A DNA stretch of 64,000 nucleotides from an uncultured Pirellulaceae bacterium. Its GTDB lineage: Bacteria > Planctomycetota > Planctomycetia > Pirellulales > Pirellulaceae. The stretch is taken from positions 1 through 64,000 of the forward strand of contig CALDHM010000002.1 in assembly GCA_937941455.1 (NCBI GenBank), in the 5' to 3' direction. Positions 30,001 through 38,873 of this stretch are shown here, in pieces. Made by a program: the position numbers and the translations under genes. The notes under the pieces are model-generated. The model was given only the letters and a program-made list of their open reading frames with translations. It ran no database searches and was not told the DNA's origin. Position 1 is the first letter of the stretch, and each line of letters opens with the position of its first letter.

Positions 30001-30266
30001 AAGACGGCGGCCACGGCGGACGTCGTCGCGCCGAACACCAACCGCAGTTCACGCATCCAGGCCACTTGCATCACCAACGCCGCGCAGCCCGACATCAAGA
30101 CAAAGACAGCCAAGACACTGACCTCGGGATGGCGCTCGCCGGGAGCCTGTGGAATGGTCGTTTGTTTCGGCCCTTCTCGTTTGGAGCGGCCTGTTTCGCT
30201 CGAGCCTTTTCGTTTCGACTTGGTGGACAAGATCGGTGCTCGCAGTGTTGGAAGATTTACCGGCAA
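27003..30266 (-). CDS. Fused membrane (MFS-like) and spermidine synthase-like protein with TPR-like tail
   Basis: Three parts are visible in 1,087 aa. Residues 45 to about 490 hold around 12 to 14 membrane helices of the kind fused to spermidine synthases (LMSGCAALVMQVAWMRELRLVFG, GANTLGAVVGSALATFFALETLG). Residues about 525-800 are a spermidine-synthase-like Rossmann domain: GLVVGLGTGETTGWLVD, VDAVEIEP, YNDAREYL, then YDVIASAPSNPYRAGIANLYTEEFY. The remaining 280 residues are helical and TPR-like (AAEYLTRVIAGLQTDPWALNWF). The aminopropyltransferase D-x-D/E gate is only partly preserved, so the polyamine reaction is unproven. The opening codon at 30266 is TTG without a Shine-Dalgarno, so the start is uncertain. 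It is monocistronic. Confidence 0.85.
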   Translation of the reverse strand: MPVNLPTLRAPILSTKSKRKGSSETGRSKREGPKQTTIPQAPGERHPEVSVLAVFVLMSGCAALVMQVAWMRELRLVFGATTSAVAAVLAIFMGGLGIGSAWLGQRAERSRNPLALYGCLEMGIAASAAVSPLLIWLVAQLYWNLGGQTTLGSTGATLARLTLAALVLAVPTFLMGGTLPAIVRAVTRASDERRVGLGLLYGANTLGAVVGSALATFFALETLGTRMTLWFGAGIGMVAGSLAVIKSREFGRSDPGIVAIESREPAAAVTHSADRESAPPWLVYVAAGVVGFAFFALELVWYRLLAPILGGTTYTFGLILCLALVGIGVGGLLYPLLARRLRPSLGALALTCGLEGLLAMVPFAMGDRLAIWAAWESQNAASFAGLVWGWTQIAAVVVFPVALISGVQFPLLIALLGSGRQGVGEHVGYAYAWNTGGAIAGSLVGGFGALPLLGAIGLWHAVSWLLVGLSAVILVIGRVGRPAPWIAGLGIIVAMIACQFARGPTAVWRHSAIGARRAVIPQDDVNAIEQWANYQRRSLLWETDGRECGLGLVAQDGLSFVVNGKSDGNALADASTQMGIAILGAVLHPDPRIGLVVGLGTGETTGWLVDMRQMERVDAVEIEPAIDEMARLCSNINRNVLANPRVRRLYNDAREYLMTTSERYDVIASAPSNPYRAGIANLYTEEFYRAAASRLHDDGVFVQFLQAYEVDPETIETVLTTITAVFPQVEIWQTNPADMQLVCYKQPVVHSLEELRSRLECPVIREAMAKGWHTNDLEGLLAHFSIGPTFTETFSKRPRELRNTDNCNVLEYRFAKTVGVPDLFSLESLRAAIADKNQHRPRLRGKTEPDWSAIEVRRQILSILQRGPLSLALLPRAEDRKLVSALHEYRTGEFARALGAWPDNHELAADELLMLMRVHCLAELADDRFLQEIAQQALAERPIEAAALQAIYHHRRECPAKAAEYLTRVIAGLQTDPWALNWFVETALELAPGLAASAPQQAEDWLAILATPLAEWRNESRRLILRVEVAQAIDSSDLVPSLLVCEPYPEWSESFLAIRAAAYGRAGHSLAESAERDLERYRRGMPR

Positions 30267-30512
30267 GTCGCGAGAGCGATCGGTAGCGGACCGTCGAACC
30301 TGCTCGCAGCGTCTTCGGCCGAGGCCCCGTATTTTAGCGGGGCGGCGTCGCCGACCGAAGATTCGACTCGATGAGCTGCGGCCTTGCCTGACGTCCTTTC
30401 GGCTCGATTATAAGTAGGCTCGCGAGCTGTCGCAACGAGCGGAAATCTTCATGGCCACGTCCGATTTCCGCTCTTTGGTTGTCGATGTCGAACGGAACCG
30501 CCCCGAATAATT

Positions 30513-31532
30513 TTATGGCGGCGTCAGTTCCCCGACGAGATTCTCACTGACCCGTTGCCGCAACCGATTTGGGTCCGACTCGTGGGTAAACAAGTACATC
30601 AATTTCGCAATCGCCGCCTCGATGGTCATGTCTCGGCCGCTTACCGCGCCGGCATCACTCAACAGCTGACCGACCTCATAGGCCGATTGCAGCACGCAGC
30701 CATGCCGGCACTGCGTGCAATTGACGACCACGATCCCATCGCTTGTCGCCGCGCGGATCTGCTCGAGAAAATCCCGATCGTGCGACGGGCCGTTCCCCAC
30801 ACCATAGGACTCCAGAATCAGCCCCTTCAGCGGCCGCCGCAACACGTTGCGCAGGACCTCGACACTCATTCCGGGAAACAAACGAAATGTGGCCAATTCT
30901 TGGGGAGCGATCGGCGCCACGGGTAACCGGTCAGTCGCCGACTCGACCACCTTGCGAAATCGATCAGGAAAGATCTCGATGGATGTTTCGGCCGTGGCGA
31001 GCGGCAGAGCATTCGGCGAGTCGAACGCGTCCAAACGCGACGCGCTCACCTTAGTCGCACGGCAACCCCGATACATCGCCTCACCGAAAAACAATCCGAC
31101 TTCCGGGATCCAATAATTCGCCGCCAAGAGGATCGCCGTCTTGAGGTTCTCGCGGCCATCGCTGCGAACTTGCCCCAGGGGCAATTGCGATCCAGTCAAA
31201 ATCACGGGCTTGTTCAACTGCGGCATCATGAAGGGCAAGGCGGAGGCCGTGTAGGCCATGGTATCAGTGCCGTGCAGCACCACGAAGCCGTCGAATTGGG
31301 CGTAACGAGCAGCGATCTCGTCGGCAATTCGATTCCATGTCGCGGGAGTCATGTTCGCCGAATCGAGAATGGGATCGAATTCGACGATTTCGATTTGCGG
31401 CATCTGTTCGTCGGACAATTCTTGCATCCGCTTCATTTGCTCGGCTAAAAAGCCGGGGACCGGCTTCAGGCCCTCCGGTGTCGGCTTCATCCCGATCGTT
31501 CCTCCCGTGTTGATCAGGCACACATGCTTCAT
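30513..31532 (-). CDS. ansA: L-asparaginase (type I-like)
   Basis: Hydrolyses asparagine to aspartate and ammonia. The first catalytic threonine motif is NTGGTIGMK at residues 8-16, the second is VLHGTDTMAYTASAL near 85, followed by VILTGSQLPLGQVRSDGRENL with the conserved Ser-Gln. There is no signal peptide, so it is cytoplasmic. The length of 339 aa and the GRENL segment fit AnsA-type enzymes; glutaminase side activity cannot be excluded. The gene is isolated. Confidence 0.92.
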   Translation of the reverse strand: MKHVCLINTGGTIGMKPTPEGLKPVPGFLAEQMKRMQELSDEQMPQIEIVEFDPILDSANMTPATWNRIADEIAARYAQFDGFVVLHGTDTMAYTASALPFMMPQLNKPVILTGSQLPLGQVRSDGRENLKTAILLAANYWIPEVGLFFGEAMYRGCRATKVSASRLDAFDSPNALPLATAETSIEIFPDRFRKVVESATDRLPVAPIAPQELATFRLFPGMSVEVLRNVLRRPLKGLILESYGVGNGPSHDRDFLEQIRAATSDGIVVVNCTQCRHGCVLQSAYEVGQLLSDAGAVSGRDMTIEAAIAKLMYLFTHESDPNRLRQRVSENLVGELTPP

Positions 31533-32048
31533 CGAGTTTTCACCCTTTGCCTTGCAGAGTTTGTAGCCGCGACTGTTGATATCATAGAAATTAGATTGTA
31601 TTGACTAAATCGAAAAAATGTGGAACCTTGGCCGAAGCAGGTCCAAACGAAGGAATTGGCTTCGCTAAGCGACCCGAGGACGATTCAATTCACGGACACT
31701 GCTGCTTGGTTGCCCGACTTCGGAGGGGGGGGCGATGGCGACATTGACTTAGAGCGGAAGGTTCGGTGAACAACCGGCCGCAACGTCTGGCCAACTCGAA
31801 TCGCTGCGAGCCCTTGGTTCCATTTTAGGTGTCGCGCTCGAGCGGTTGTCAATCGGAAAATCGTAACCCGAATCGTCAGCCAGGGAGATTTCTAACGGAA
31901 ACCTAGTTAGAGTTTTCCCTCGAATCAGCAGCGTGTCACTACAAAGCTCAATTTCCAAAGACCCAACCAAACAGCAGGAATCTCGCATTACAATTCACAT
32001 GACTACCGGTGGCTTGCCACCACGTCGCCGCACTGCAGGAGGAACACT
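31533..32048. other. Divergent intergenic region, no convincing gene
   Basis: It separates the asparaginase and DUF3467 genes. A 79-aa minus ORF (31749-31988) lacks a ribosome-binding site and a known domain. The last 12 bp hold the AGGAGG of the DUF3467 gene. No RNA was recognised. Confidence 0.35.
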
Positions 32049-32366
32049 ATGTCGGAATCATCGAATCAACCCCATCAACGTCAAGTCGCCGTCGACGAAT
32101 CGAAGGCCGTCTGCTGCTATGCCAATTTCTGCCGCGTTACCGGATCGCCGGAAGAGTTGATCGTTGACTTCGGGTTGAACGCTCAGCCGATGGGAACCAA
32201 CGACAAGCCGATCGAGATCCAGCAACGGATCGTGCTGAACTTCTACACAGCCAAGCGTTTGCTCCACGCTCTGCACCTGGCCGTGCACCGCCACGAAGAA
32301 GTCTTTGGACAAATTGAAACCGATATCCAAAAGCGGGTGGTTAATCGCGGCCCCGCAACCTCCTGA
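32049..32366 (+). CDS. DUF3467 domain protein
   Basis: Small protein of 105 aa of the DUF3467 family (function unknown). The domain is visible as YANFCRVTGSPEELIVDFGLNAQP followed by QRIVLNFYTAKRLLHALHLAVHRHE, which resembles a two-stranded sheet plus helix ending. An ideal ribosome-binding site (aggaggaacact) precedes the ATG. It lies 312 bp upstream of pgk on the same strand. Confidence 0.85.
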   Translation: MSESSNQPHQRQVAVDESKAVCCYANFCRVTGSPEELIVDFGLNAQPMGTNDKPIEIQQRIVLNFYTAKRLLHALHLAVHRHEEVFGQIETDIQKRVVNRGPATS

Positions 32367-32678
32367 TCGCGGAGGGCTGCCATCCTCGACTGGCGCGTCG
32401 GCGTCGGCGATCTGCGGACCAGTGGAAATTGCGGCGCGGACGTGGTAAGCTTAACTCACCGAGTTGACCTCTCTCCGTAGCAACCTTGCAAAACCTGAAG
32501 CGTCGGCGAGAGATGGGGGGAAGGCGATGCCTAGAATTCGTCCCCAAACTGTCCAGCCTCAGGGCTATTGCCGGCGGTTCTGGTGGCAGCTGGACGCTAA
32601 TGTGGTCCGGTCGACCCTTGTGGGGCAAGGCCTATTAAACAATTCCCCAAATTATCGAGCCATTGCTGTTGACCAGTT
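32367..32678. other. Spacer between DUF3467 and pgk
   Basis: About 310 bp. No ORF with family signal is seen; it should hold the pgk promoter. No strong terminator hairpin after DUF3467 was found by eye. Confidence 0.3.
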
Positions 32679-33857
32679 ATGCCCAAAAAGACGATTGCCG
32701 ATGTAGACGTGCGAGGCCGCAAGGTCTTGATTCGAGTCGACTTCAATGTTCCTCAAGATGACGAAGGGCGAATCACCGACGATCGCCGAATCGGTATGTC
32801 GTTGGCAACGATTCGCTCGGTACTCGATCGCGGCGGCAGCGCGATACTCATGAGCCATTTGGGGCGACCGGATGGAGCACCGGATCCTTTGTATTCGTTG
32901 GCTCCCGTCGCCCAACGTTTGAGTGAACTGCTGTCCAGGCCCGTAGCGTTCGCCACCGATACGGTGGGGCCATCGGCTCAGGCCGAGGTCGCGCGGCTTA
33001 AGCCTGGTGATGTGCTCTTGCTGGAAAACGTCCGCTTTAACCCGGGCGAAAAAAAAGGTGAGGAGAACTACGCGAAGACCCTGGCGAGCTTCGGAGATGT
33101 CTACTGCAATGACGCCTTCGGAACGTGCCATCGGAAGGACGGCTCGATGTATGCGGTCCCGCTGGCGATGGCCGGCAAGCCCCGTGTGGTGGGATTGTTG
33201 GTGGAAAAGGAGATCAAATATCTCAGCGATGTCGTTTCTCAACCGCAACGTCCGTTCCTCGCGATTGTGGGCGGAGCCAAGGTTTCCGACAAAATCAACG
33301 TTATCGACAACCTGCTGAAAAATTGCGATCAGGTTTTGATAGGTGGTGCGATGGCGTACACTTTTTCGCTGGCGCGAGGGGGCCGGGTCGGCAATAGCAA
33401 GGTCGAGCCCGACAAAGTCGATCTGGCACGCTCTCTCCTTGATAAGGGGGAGGGAAAATTGATTCTGCCGCTAGACGACCACTGCGGTGATCGCTTCGCA
33501 GCCGATTGCGAAAAACGGGTAGTGCCTGCCGGGCAAATCCCCGACGGTTTCATGGGACTAGACATCGGCCCAGCCACTGCGCAGCACTATGCTCAAATGA
33601 TCCATGCGGCTAAAACGGTCGTCTGGAACGGTCCGATGGGAGTTTTCGAAATGCCACCGTTCGACGCTGGGACGCGCGCGGTCGCTCAGGCGATTGCCGA
33701 TAGCCAGGCAATCAGCATCATCGGAGGGGGGGACAGCGCCGCGGCGATAGCGCAACTCGGATTCGAGGACAAAGTGACCCACGTCAGCACCGGTGGGGGG
33801 GCCAGTTTGGAGATGCTCGAAGGTAAAAATTTTCCTGCGGTCGACATCTTGGATTGA
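32679..33857 (+). CDS. pgk: Phosphoglycerate kinase
   Basis: Glycolytic enzyme that transfers phosphate between 1,3-bisphosphoglycerate and ADP. Signature segments are [80 protein letters not shown], and the nucleotide site [21 protein letters not shown] and GGGDSAAAI, then [16 protein letters not shown]. Length, 392 aa, is complete. The usual H-R-A-H/D-A-S region is altered to GTCHRKDGS, which is unremarkable for planctomycete Pgk as far as I can judge. It is not next to gap or tpi. Confidence 0.97.
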   Translation: MPKKTIADVDVRGRKVLIRVDFNVPQDDEGRITDDRRIGMSLATIRSVLDRGGSAILMSHLGRPDGAPDPLYSLAPVAQRLSELLSRPVAFATDTVGPSAQAEVARLKPGDVLLLENVRFNPGEKKGEENYAKTLASFGDVYCNDAFGTCHRKDGSMYAVPLAMAGKPRVVGLLVEKEIKYLSDVVSQPQRPFLAIVGGAKVSDKINVIDNLLKNCDQVLIGGAMAYTFSLARGGRVGNSKVEPDKVDLARSLLDKGEGKLILPLDDHCGDRFAADCEKRVVPAGQIPDGFMGLDIGPATAQHYAQMIHAAKTVVWNGPMGVFEMPPFDAGTRAVAQAIADSQAISIIGGGDSAAAIAQLGFEDKVTHVSTGGGASLEMLEGKNFPAVDILD

Positions 33858-34330
33858 TCGGTTGAAGCATCCGCCTCTGTAACGCACGCGGTTCCGTTCT
33901 CAAGAGCTATGCGGCAACCGAATCTGCGGCAACTCTCTTGACGCCACAACGCGGAAGATTCCCGAACTAATGGGCCGAATTGCCTAAAAAGACGGGGACC
34001 GCCTTAACGTTCGACAAAAGTGTCCAGTTCGAACACCTGTCTACCGACATGCCAGCAAACTTCAGAAAAAACGAGAAGAAACGCAATTTTTTCCCCCTTG
34101 AACCATAATTTGTGGGGATTATTCGGGTTCGGCAAGTCGACAACCGAAAAACAGCCAGTAAAAATTCGGATTCTCGCCGCGTCTTTCGTTGACTAACCCC
34201 GATTGCCATGTAAAGTGATTTCGTGGGGAAATCGCGGCGTCAAGCCCCCGTAACAAATTTTTTTTGCTCGCCAGGAACAGCGGTCGAGAGCTTGGGTTTC
34301 AAGCTCGCAAGCACAAAGGAATGCCTGTTT
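33858..34330. other. Upstream region of csrA
   Basis: About 470 bp, AT-richer than its surroundings. It includes the putative csrA promoter (separate entry) and a roughly 115-nt leader. No gene was recognised, and the minus ORF at 33967-34209 has no family signal. Confidence 0.35.
34189..34216 (+). promoter_or_regulatory. Putative sigma-70-type promoter of csrA
   Basis: TTGACT and TAAAGT are separated by 16 bp, a good -35 and a fair -10 match. Transcription would start about 107 bp before the csrA ATG. The match is by eye only. Confidence 0.4.
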
Positions 34331-34537
34331 ATGTTGGTTCTTTCTCGTAAGAAAAACGAAAGCATCGTCATCAATGACGACATCACCATCGTGGTGGTCG
34401 AAATCCGTGGCGACAAAGTTAGACTAGGAGTCGAGGCGCCAAAAGAGGTCCCTGTGCATCGAAAAGAAGTCTATGATGCTATCAAAAAGTCGGGGAATCT
34501 CGATCACTTGACGCGGGAATCGGCGGGGGACGAATAG
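34331..34537 (+). CDS. csrA: Carbon storage regulator CsrA
   Basis: RNA-binding translational regulator that recognises GGA in hairpin loops near ribosome-binding sites. The 68-aa sequence is typical: [18 protein letters not shown], then [29 protein letters not shown]. The Arg in VHRKEV is in the usual RNA-contact position. The start is the ATG at 34331; the track start lies 36 codons upstream in a non-family leader. In bacteria with flagella CsrA is often next to FliW; no FliW is adjacent. Confidence 0.95.
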   Translation: MLVLSRKKNESIVINDDITIVVVEIRGDKVRLGVEAPKEVPVHRKEVYDAIKKSGNLDHLTRESAGDE

Positions 34538-34879
34538 TCGTTGGCTGCACCCCTTTCGGCGACATTCGGTCGTTAGCTGCTTTGAAACCTTCATTTGTCG
34601 AAAAATCGCTCAATAGATGCTTTGGCGTTACATTCGGTCTTGCGTAAAATCTTGAGGCATTTCAGCAAAAATCGTCATGGATCGAGGGGTTTTGAGCCAC
34701 GCTGCCATGGCTGACCAGCATTTGCCTTCATTCCTCCGCCCAGCGTCAATGAGCTGCAAATGAATATCTCTGAACCCCGCTTGGCGGCAAATTGTCACCT
34801 TTAGGTTAGCTTCTGACCTTACTTTGACCGATTGACGAAACTAGCTCCAACAAGTTATCGTCTATCAATCAAATTAGAC
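34538..34879. other. Spacer between csrA and tRNA-Glu
   Basis: About 340 bp with no ORF of note. It contains the putative tRNA promoter listed separately. No terminator hairpin for csrA is obvious. Confidence 0.3.
34832..34860 (+). promoter_or_regulatory. Putative promoter of tRNA-Glu
   Basis: TTGACG and TTATCG with a 17-bp spacer lie 20 bp before the tRNA. The -35 is good and the -10 weak; a nearby TTGACC (34824) is an alternative -35. Confidence 0.3.
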
Positions 34880-34952
34880 GGCCCCTTCGTCTAGAGGCCT
34901 AGGACATCGCCCTTTCACGGCGGTAACACGGGTTCGAATCCCGTAGGGGTCA
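34880..34952 (+). tRNA. tRNA-Glu (anticodon TTC)
   Basis: Full cloverleaf: the acceptor arm pairs GGCCCCT with AGGGGTC including one G-T pair, the anticodon arm TCGCC-CTTTCAC-GGCGG exposes TTC, and the T arm is ACGGG-TTCGAAT-CCCGT. The D-arm region TCTAGAGGCCTAGGA is typical of tRNA-Glu. The 3' CCA is not encoded. A decayed integrase reading frame ends 26 bp beyond the 3' end, which makes this a probable former attachment site. Confidence 0.97.
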
Positions 34953-34977
34953 TCGCGGGAGGGGGTAGTAAACCCCC

Positions 34978-35498
34978 TCAACCATCTATTCCCGACATGT
35001 TGGGGTTTCTCTCAAACCGTGTGGGTGCTGCTAAAACCAGTTTTGTTACTGATAATGGGACCAGTAAGGAGACGAAATTGGGGGGGGCGCTGATTGCCTC
35101 CTGCCAGTGAGTAGCGGTGACTTGCAGGTAGTGACGCTCCGCACTAGAGTTGAACGGCCCAGCTAAGCATTAATGACATGGGACGGGAATTGTTCCTGCA
35201 ACTCCGTTCGCCGCGACGCTCGCAGGTTGTTGAATGGCTGGGTACAACGCTCGACGCCAGCCCGCGACAGAATCCGCTCAAATTGCGTCCGCGGATTCTC
35301 GGCCCCTCGATCACGCTCGATCACATAGACCGCGTCATCGGAAGCCAATTCGAACGCCTCGGACAGGACCGTCCGCACCTCGGGGAACAGGGGGCAGAAC
35401 CGAAGGCCGGTTTTCGGTGAATCGATCCTGATCCGTCCAGCGTCCCAATCGATATTGGACCACTGCAGCCCCAGCACTGTTGGAAAAGTCCATTCTTT
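34978..35498 (-). pseudogene. Decayed tyrosine recombinase (integrase) remnant
   Basis: Reading from 35498 down, PTVLGLQWSNIDWDAGRI and RIDSPKTGLR, then VYVIERD and the Arg-box region FNNLRASRRTELQEQFPSHVINA match the catalytic domain of planctomycete tyrosine integrases. A TAG at 35163-35165 stands where family members have Trp, as the next residues read LGRSTLV. After a frameshift near 35140-35147, the catalytic-Tyr box AERHYLQVTATHWQEA is readable, and that frame is open to a stop at 34978. The N-terminal part is missing; a TGA lies just upstream. It is a dead gene with at least one nonsense and one frameshift. Its 3' end is 25 bp from tRNA-Glu. Confidence 0.85.
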
Positions 35499-35708
35499 TC
35501 ATAGCGCCAAAGCGTGGAATATTCTAGGTATCCACCTCCCGGCAACGGTAGCTAGACTAATCTACTTTCAGCCAACATGGTTTGGCAGAATCGATCCAAA
35601 CTGTTACTGTCCGTTTAAGTAAAGTCCAGCCCCTGCTTGCATGGGCGGCAAATGATGATTCGATCAGCCGAAGTTATCGATGGTTGATATCAGCCAACCG
35701 GAGGAAGT

Positions 35709-36497
35709 GTGAAACTTTTCGACACGCACGCGCATTTGTATGACCCTAGTTTGGCTAATCAATTGGATCAGGTTCTGGAGCGCGCGTCGCGAGTCGGAGT
35801 GTTCGATATCTGTTGCATTGGGACCGATTTGGAGACGAGCCGACGTTCGATCGAGTTGGCGAAAAGTTACTCAGGAATCCACGGGGTAGCGGTCCACGCC
35901 GTGGTCGGATTTCAACCAAACCATTGTCACGGACTGGGCGAGGCGGATTGGGGAGCCTTGATCGAACTCGTCGACGAGCCGTGCGTCGTCGGTGTAGGAG
36001 AAACAGGGCTCGACCGCTATTGGAAAGACTGCCCGTTCGATGAGCAGTGGCATTGGTTCGAGCGGCATTGGTACTTGGCCAAGGCTGAAGACTTGCCCCT
36101 GATCATTCATATGCGGGATTGCGAACAAGACATCGTCGATTTTTTGACATCGCATCGGCAAGACTGGCCAGTACGGGGCATCATGCATTCGTTCACGGGA
36201 GGATGGAACACGGCGGCCACGGCGCTCGATGCGGGTCTGCATATTAGTTTCGCTGGCATTTTGACGTTCAAAACGTCTGACGATTTGCGGTGGGTTGCCC
36301 GCAGAATTCCTACCGAAAGACTGCTGGTCGAAACCGACTCCCCCTACCTTTCGCCGGAACCTCTGCGTGGTCGCCGTCCGAATGAACCTGGCCGAGTGGT
36401 TCATACGCTGCGCTCTTTGGCTGAGACACGGCAGGTAGCCGAGAACGAGCTTGCCGAGCGAACGACCGCCAACGCCAAAGAATTGTTTCGTGTCTAG
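35709..36497 (+). CDS. tatD: TatD-family metal-dependent hydrolase
   Basis: TIM-barrel metallohydrolase of the TatD DNase family. The N-terminal metal pair is FDTHAHLYD, the Glu ligand is in VGVGETGLDRYW, the His ligands are in LPLIIHMRDCEQD and IMHSFTGG, and the last Asp is in LLVETDSPYLSPEPLRG. Length, 262 aa, is normal. The start is GTG at 35709 with GGAGGAAGT directly upstream. It is the first intact gene after the integrase remnant. Confidence 0.95.
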   Translation: MKLFDTHAHLYDPSLANQLDQVLERASRVGVFDICCIGTDLETSRRSIELAKSYSGIHGVAVHAVVGFQPNHCHGLGEADWGALIELVDEPCVVGVGETGLDRYWKDCPFDEQWHWFERHWYLAKAEDLPLIIHMRDCEQDIVDFLTSHRQDWPVRGIMHSFTGGWNTAATALDAGLHISFAGILTFKTSDDLRWVARRIPTERLLVETDSPYLSPEPLRGRRPNEPGRVVHTLRSLAETRQVAENELAERTTANAKELFRV

Positions 36498-36678
36498 TGC
36501 TGGGATGAATCTGGAGTTGAGGGTCGACCGTTTTGAACAAGCTGCGCTTGGTCTTGCAGTAGCAGATTACGCCTGATCGCAAATTTCACGAACCAAAACT
36601 TTTTTGGCGATGGAGTATTGCGAAGCGATTGGGGCGCAACGACGCCGCGAGTCGGCGTGCTTACCGTTTCGAGGCGTA

Positions 36679-37632
36679 TCACACCAGCCCGAAGGCCACA
36701 TCCATTTCGCCGGCGATCCGCGCCAATTCCGCTTGATTTCCGCCGCTTACCTCGGCTGCTGCCCAGCCGTAGAAATTGATTTCTTTCAGGGCCTTGCGCA
36801 CGTCCGCGTAGTCGATATCCCCTTCGGAGATGCGTGTGAACCGATTTTCGACGCGCGAGAAGCCTTTGATATCCAGCTTGTACACTCGACGGCCGAGTTG
36901 GCGAATCCAGTCTCCCATGCTGCCATATTTCCAATGGTTGCCGATATCGAATTGCATGCCGACCCATGGGGAGTTCAGAGCATCGACAAACCGCACGTAC
37001 TGGTCGGCCGATTGCTGATGGTCTCCTTGGTGGTCGTACATGAAATGGTTCCAGACGTTTTCGATGACGATTTGCACCCCGTAGCGAGCGGCCAAGGGCA
37101 CCGACAACGCGATATTGTCGAGCGCCCGTTGCCAACATTCCTCGGGCGAGCCATCTCGGCCGTGGCCGGCGACAAGAAGTACGCTGTGCCCCCCCACCGC
37201 ATGAGTGTCGCGAATGGCTTGCTCCAGCGATTCCTGCGCGCGTTTGCGGACCTCGGGATCCGGGTCGGTATGGCGGATTTGCCAATGCGTCGAATTCACG
37301 GTGCCATCGACCGGCAGACTGCTGGCGGCAATCGCCATGCGGGTCGCCTCAACGTCCATCCCCGGGGCGTCCATTTCAATGCCGTCAAAGCCGGCAGCCT
37401 TTACCGCCCTGAATTTATCCGTCAGCGATCCCTCGACTTGCACCATGCCGATTTTGAGAGTTTTCCAGATTCTTCCCTGGAGTCCGACGTCGCTGTCCTG
37501 ATGCGGGATGTTTTTTCTACGGAACTCGACTGCCTCAGCGGGAAGGGGCAACGCGCTGCCGATGGCACCCGCGGCCGCGAGCGTTGCCGTGGTAGCCAAA
37601 AAATGACGACGATCCGAAATAGTGGAACGCAT
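36679..37632 (-). CDS. Tat-exported sugar phosphate isomerase/epimerase-like protein
   Basis: Xylose-isomerase-like TIM-barrel protein of 317 aa. The N-terminus (DRRHFLATTATLAAAGAIGSAL) is a twin-arginine signal, so it is exported folded. Barrel segments are FDGIEMDAPGMDVEATRMA, GGHSVLLVAGHG, YGVQIVIENVWNHFMYD, GMQFDIGNHWKYG and VYKLDIKGFS, with the Glu, Asp/His and Glu metal ligands in expected places. The last strand has FYGWAAAEVSGGN. Substrate is unknown; the family is common in planctomycetes and often linked to keto-sugar or inositol metabolism. It is convergent with tatD. Confidence 0.9.
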   Translation of the reverse strand: MRSTISDRRHFLATTATLAAAGAIGSALPLPAEAVEFRRKNIPHQDSDVGLQGRIWKTLKIGMVQVEGSLTDKFRAVKAAGFDGIEMDAPGMDVEATRMAIAASSLPVDGTVNSTHWQIRHTDPDPEVRKRAQESLEQAIRDTHAVGGHSVLLVAGHGRDGSPEECWQRALDNIALSVPLAARYGVQIVIENVWNHFMYDHQGDHQQSADQYVRFVDALNSPWVGMQFDIGNHWKYGSMGDWIRQLGRRVYKLDIKGFSRVENRFTRISEGDIDYADVRKALKEINFYGWAAAEVSGGNQAELARIAGEMDVAFGLV

Positions 37633-37720
37633 GGTGGTGAATCTCCCGAATTCGTGAATAAAGACCGGTTTAGATTCTAACCGATCGCTGAGGTCGTTTT
37701 TGAAGTCAACCGCCCACGAT

Positions 37721-38655
37721 TTATCGCAGGGGGAGATAGATGTCTGTAACGAGTCGATCCTCTGGGGTATCCGCGGGGGAATTTCGATAAATCTCGATCG
37801 TGCCGATGCGGCGTTGCTTTAGTCGGCTATATCGTGCCGCTTGATTGGCCACGCTTCAAGCATTTCCGAGGTGCCGATAGCTGCCCAAATGCTCGACCTG
37901 CAAGGCGAATCCCGCGGGCATTTTCCAGACCTTCAATTCGGCGCTGCTGGGAACGGGTCTCATCGTCTAAGGCGTAACCGGGCGATGTAATCGAAAACGT
38001 CTTGAATTACGCGGAAGCGGGTGTACACCGTCATCGGGGGACCCACCCGCGGAAGCCGATGCGTCTCGAAGACCTTGCACGTTTGCTCTAACGTTTTTTC
38101 GATACTCGAACCAATGTCATCGACCGAACAGGATCCGGTAATTCCCGCCACACGGATCGATCCAATTTGTTCAGTTCCCATCAATTTGACCATGGAGGGA
38201 ATGGTACCTGTTTCAATCCAATCCTTGAGCATGGCTAGGCCACGGCCGTAGTCCATCCCGATGAAGGTCTTAAGCATTGGTGTCAACCAAAATATGAACC
38301 AGGGCAAATGTCCTTGCAAACTCCAGGTAACCTCTGTCTCGTTACCATGCGGTTGGAAATGAAAGGCAACCTGGCAATTCGATTTCATCGGCTTGGAAAA
38401 TCGCAATTCGTCTTCGATTTCCTTCCCAGGATCAATTCGACGATGCTCGATTTCCCCGGCACCGACCAAATCGCCATCCCAGGAATAGACGGAGCCTACC
38501 AGCCCCGGGGTCTGCCGCACTCGGACTTTGGCGGTCGGTTCGGCGATCAGCCACGGAGACCAGGTCGTCCAAGTATTGAAATCCACCACGGTCTCGAAAA
38601 CCCGATCGATGGGCGCAGAAATTCGTTGGCTGCGTGCCACGGCGTACGTTGGTAT
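37721..38655 (-). pseudogene. Broken SRPBCC plus GyrI-like effector-binding fusion gene
   Basis: The intact part (residues 44-270 of the 37960-38781 ORF) is an SRPBCC/polyketide-cyclase lipid-binding domain: YAVARSQRISAPIDRVFETV, DFNTWTTWSPWL and GSVYSWDGDLVGAGEIE. It runs into a GyrI-like domain (SIRVAGITGSCSV) and then stops at 37960. The missing end can be read further on in other frames: GYALDDETR, then VPSSAELKVWKMPAGFALQVEHLGSYRHLGNA, a TGA at 37856-37858, and TIEIYRNSPADTPEDRLV to a stop at 37721. At least two frameshifts and one nonsense change are needed. A perfect GGGAGGTGG precedes codon ATA at 38655, where homolog-like sequence begins, so the original ATG also seems lost. The ORF-track start (38781) adds 42 unrelated residues. 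Confidence 0.8.
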
Positions 38656-38873
38656 GCTCCACCTCCCGGGAAACAGTAAAAGAGAGTTCGGATGAGTTGT
38701 AGGGTCGAAGCTATGCCGGGTGCAAAGCCGTGATTCGCCAAAGCTCTTACATTCGTGCCACCTTGGGTGAGGGGACTGCATCGCCCGGCCAAGGTCAAAG
38801 GTTTATCGGGGATAATGGTGGGAATCTGAGCTAATTTCGATTCCTTTGTTCGATTCGAAGCCCAAAATACTGG

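Noticed and set aside
31749-31988. 79-aa minus ORF between the asparaginase and DUF3467 genes
   Set aside because: No ribosome-binding site, no known domain; left out as unsupported.
34538-35700. A complete genomic island after tRNA-Glu
   Set aside because: Only the integrase remnant is left; genes on both sides are housekeeping, and no second tRNA-end repeat was found by eye in the window.
36494-37285. 263-aa minus ORF overlapping the sugar isomerase-like gene
   Set aside because: Same strand but a different frame; the Arg-rich translation lacks any family pattern.
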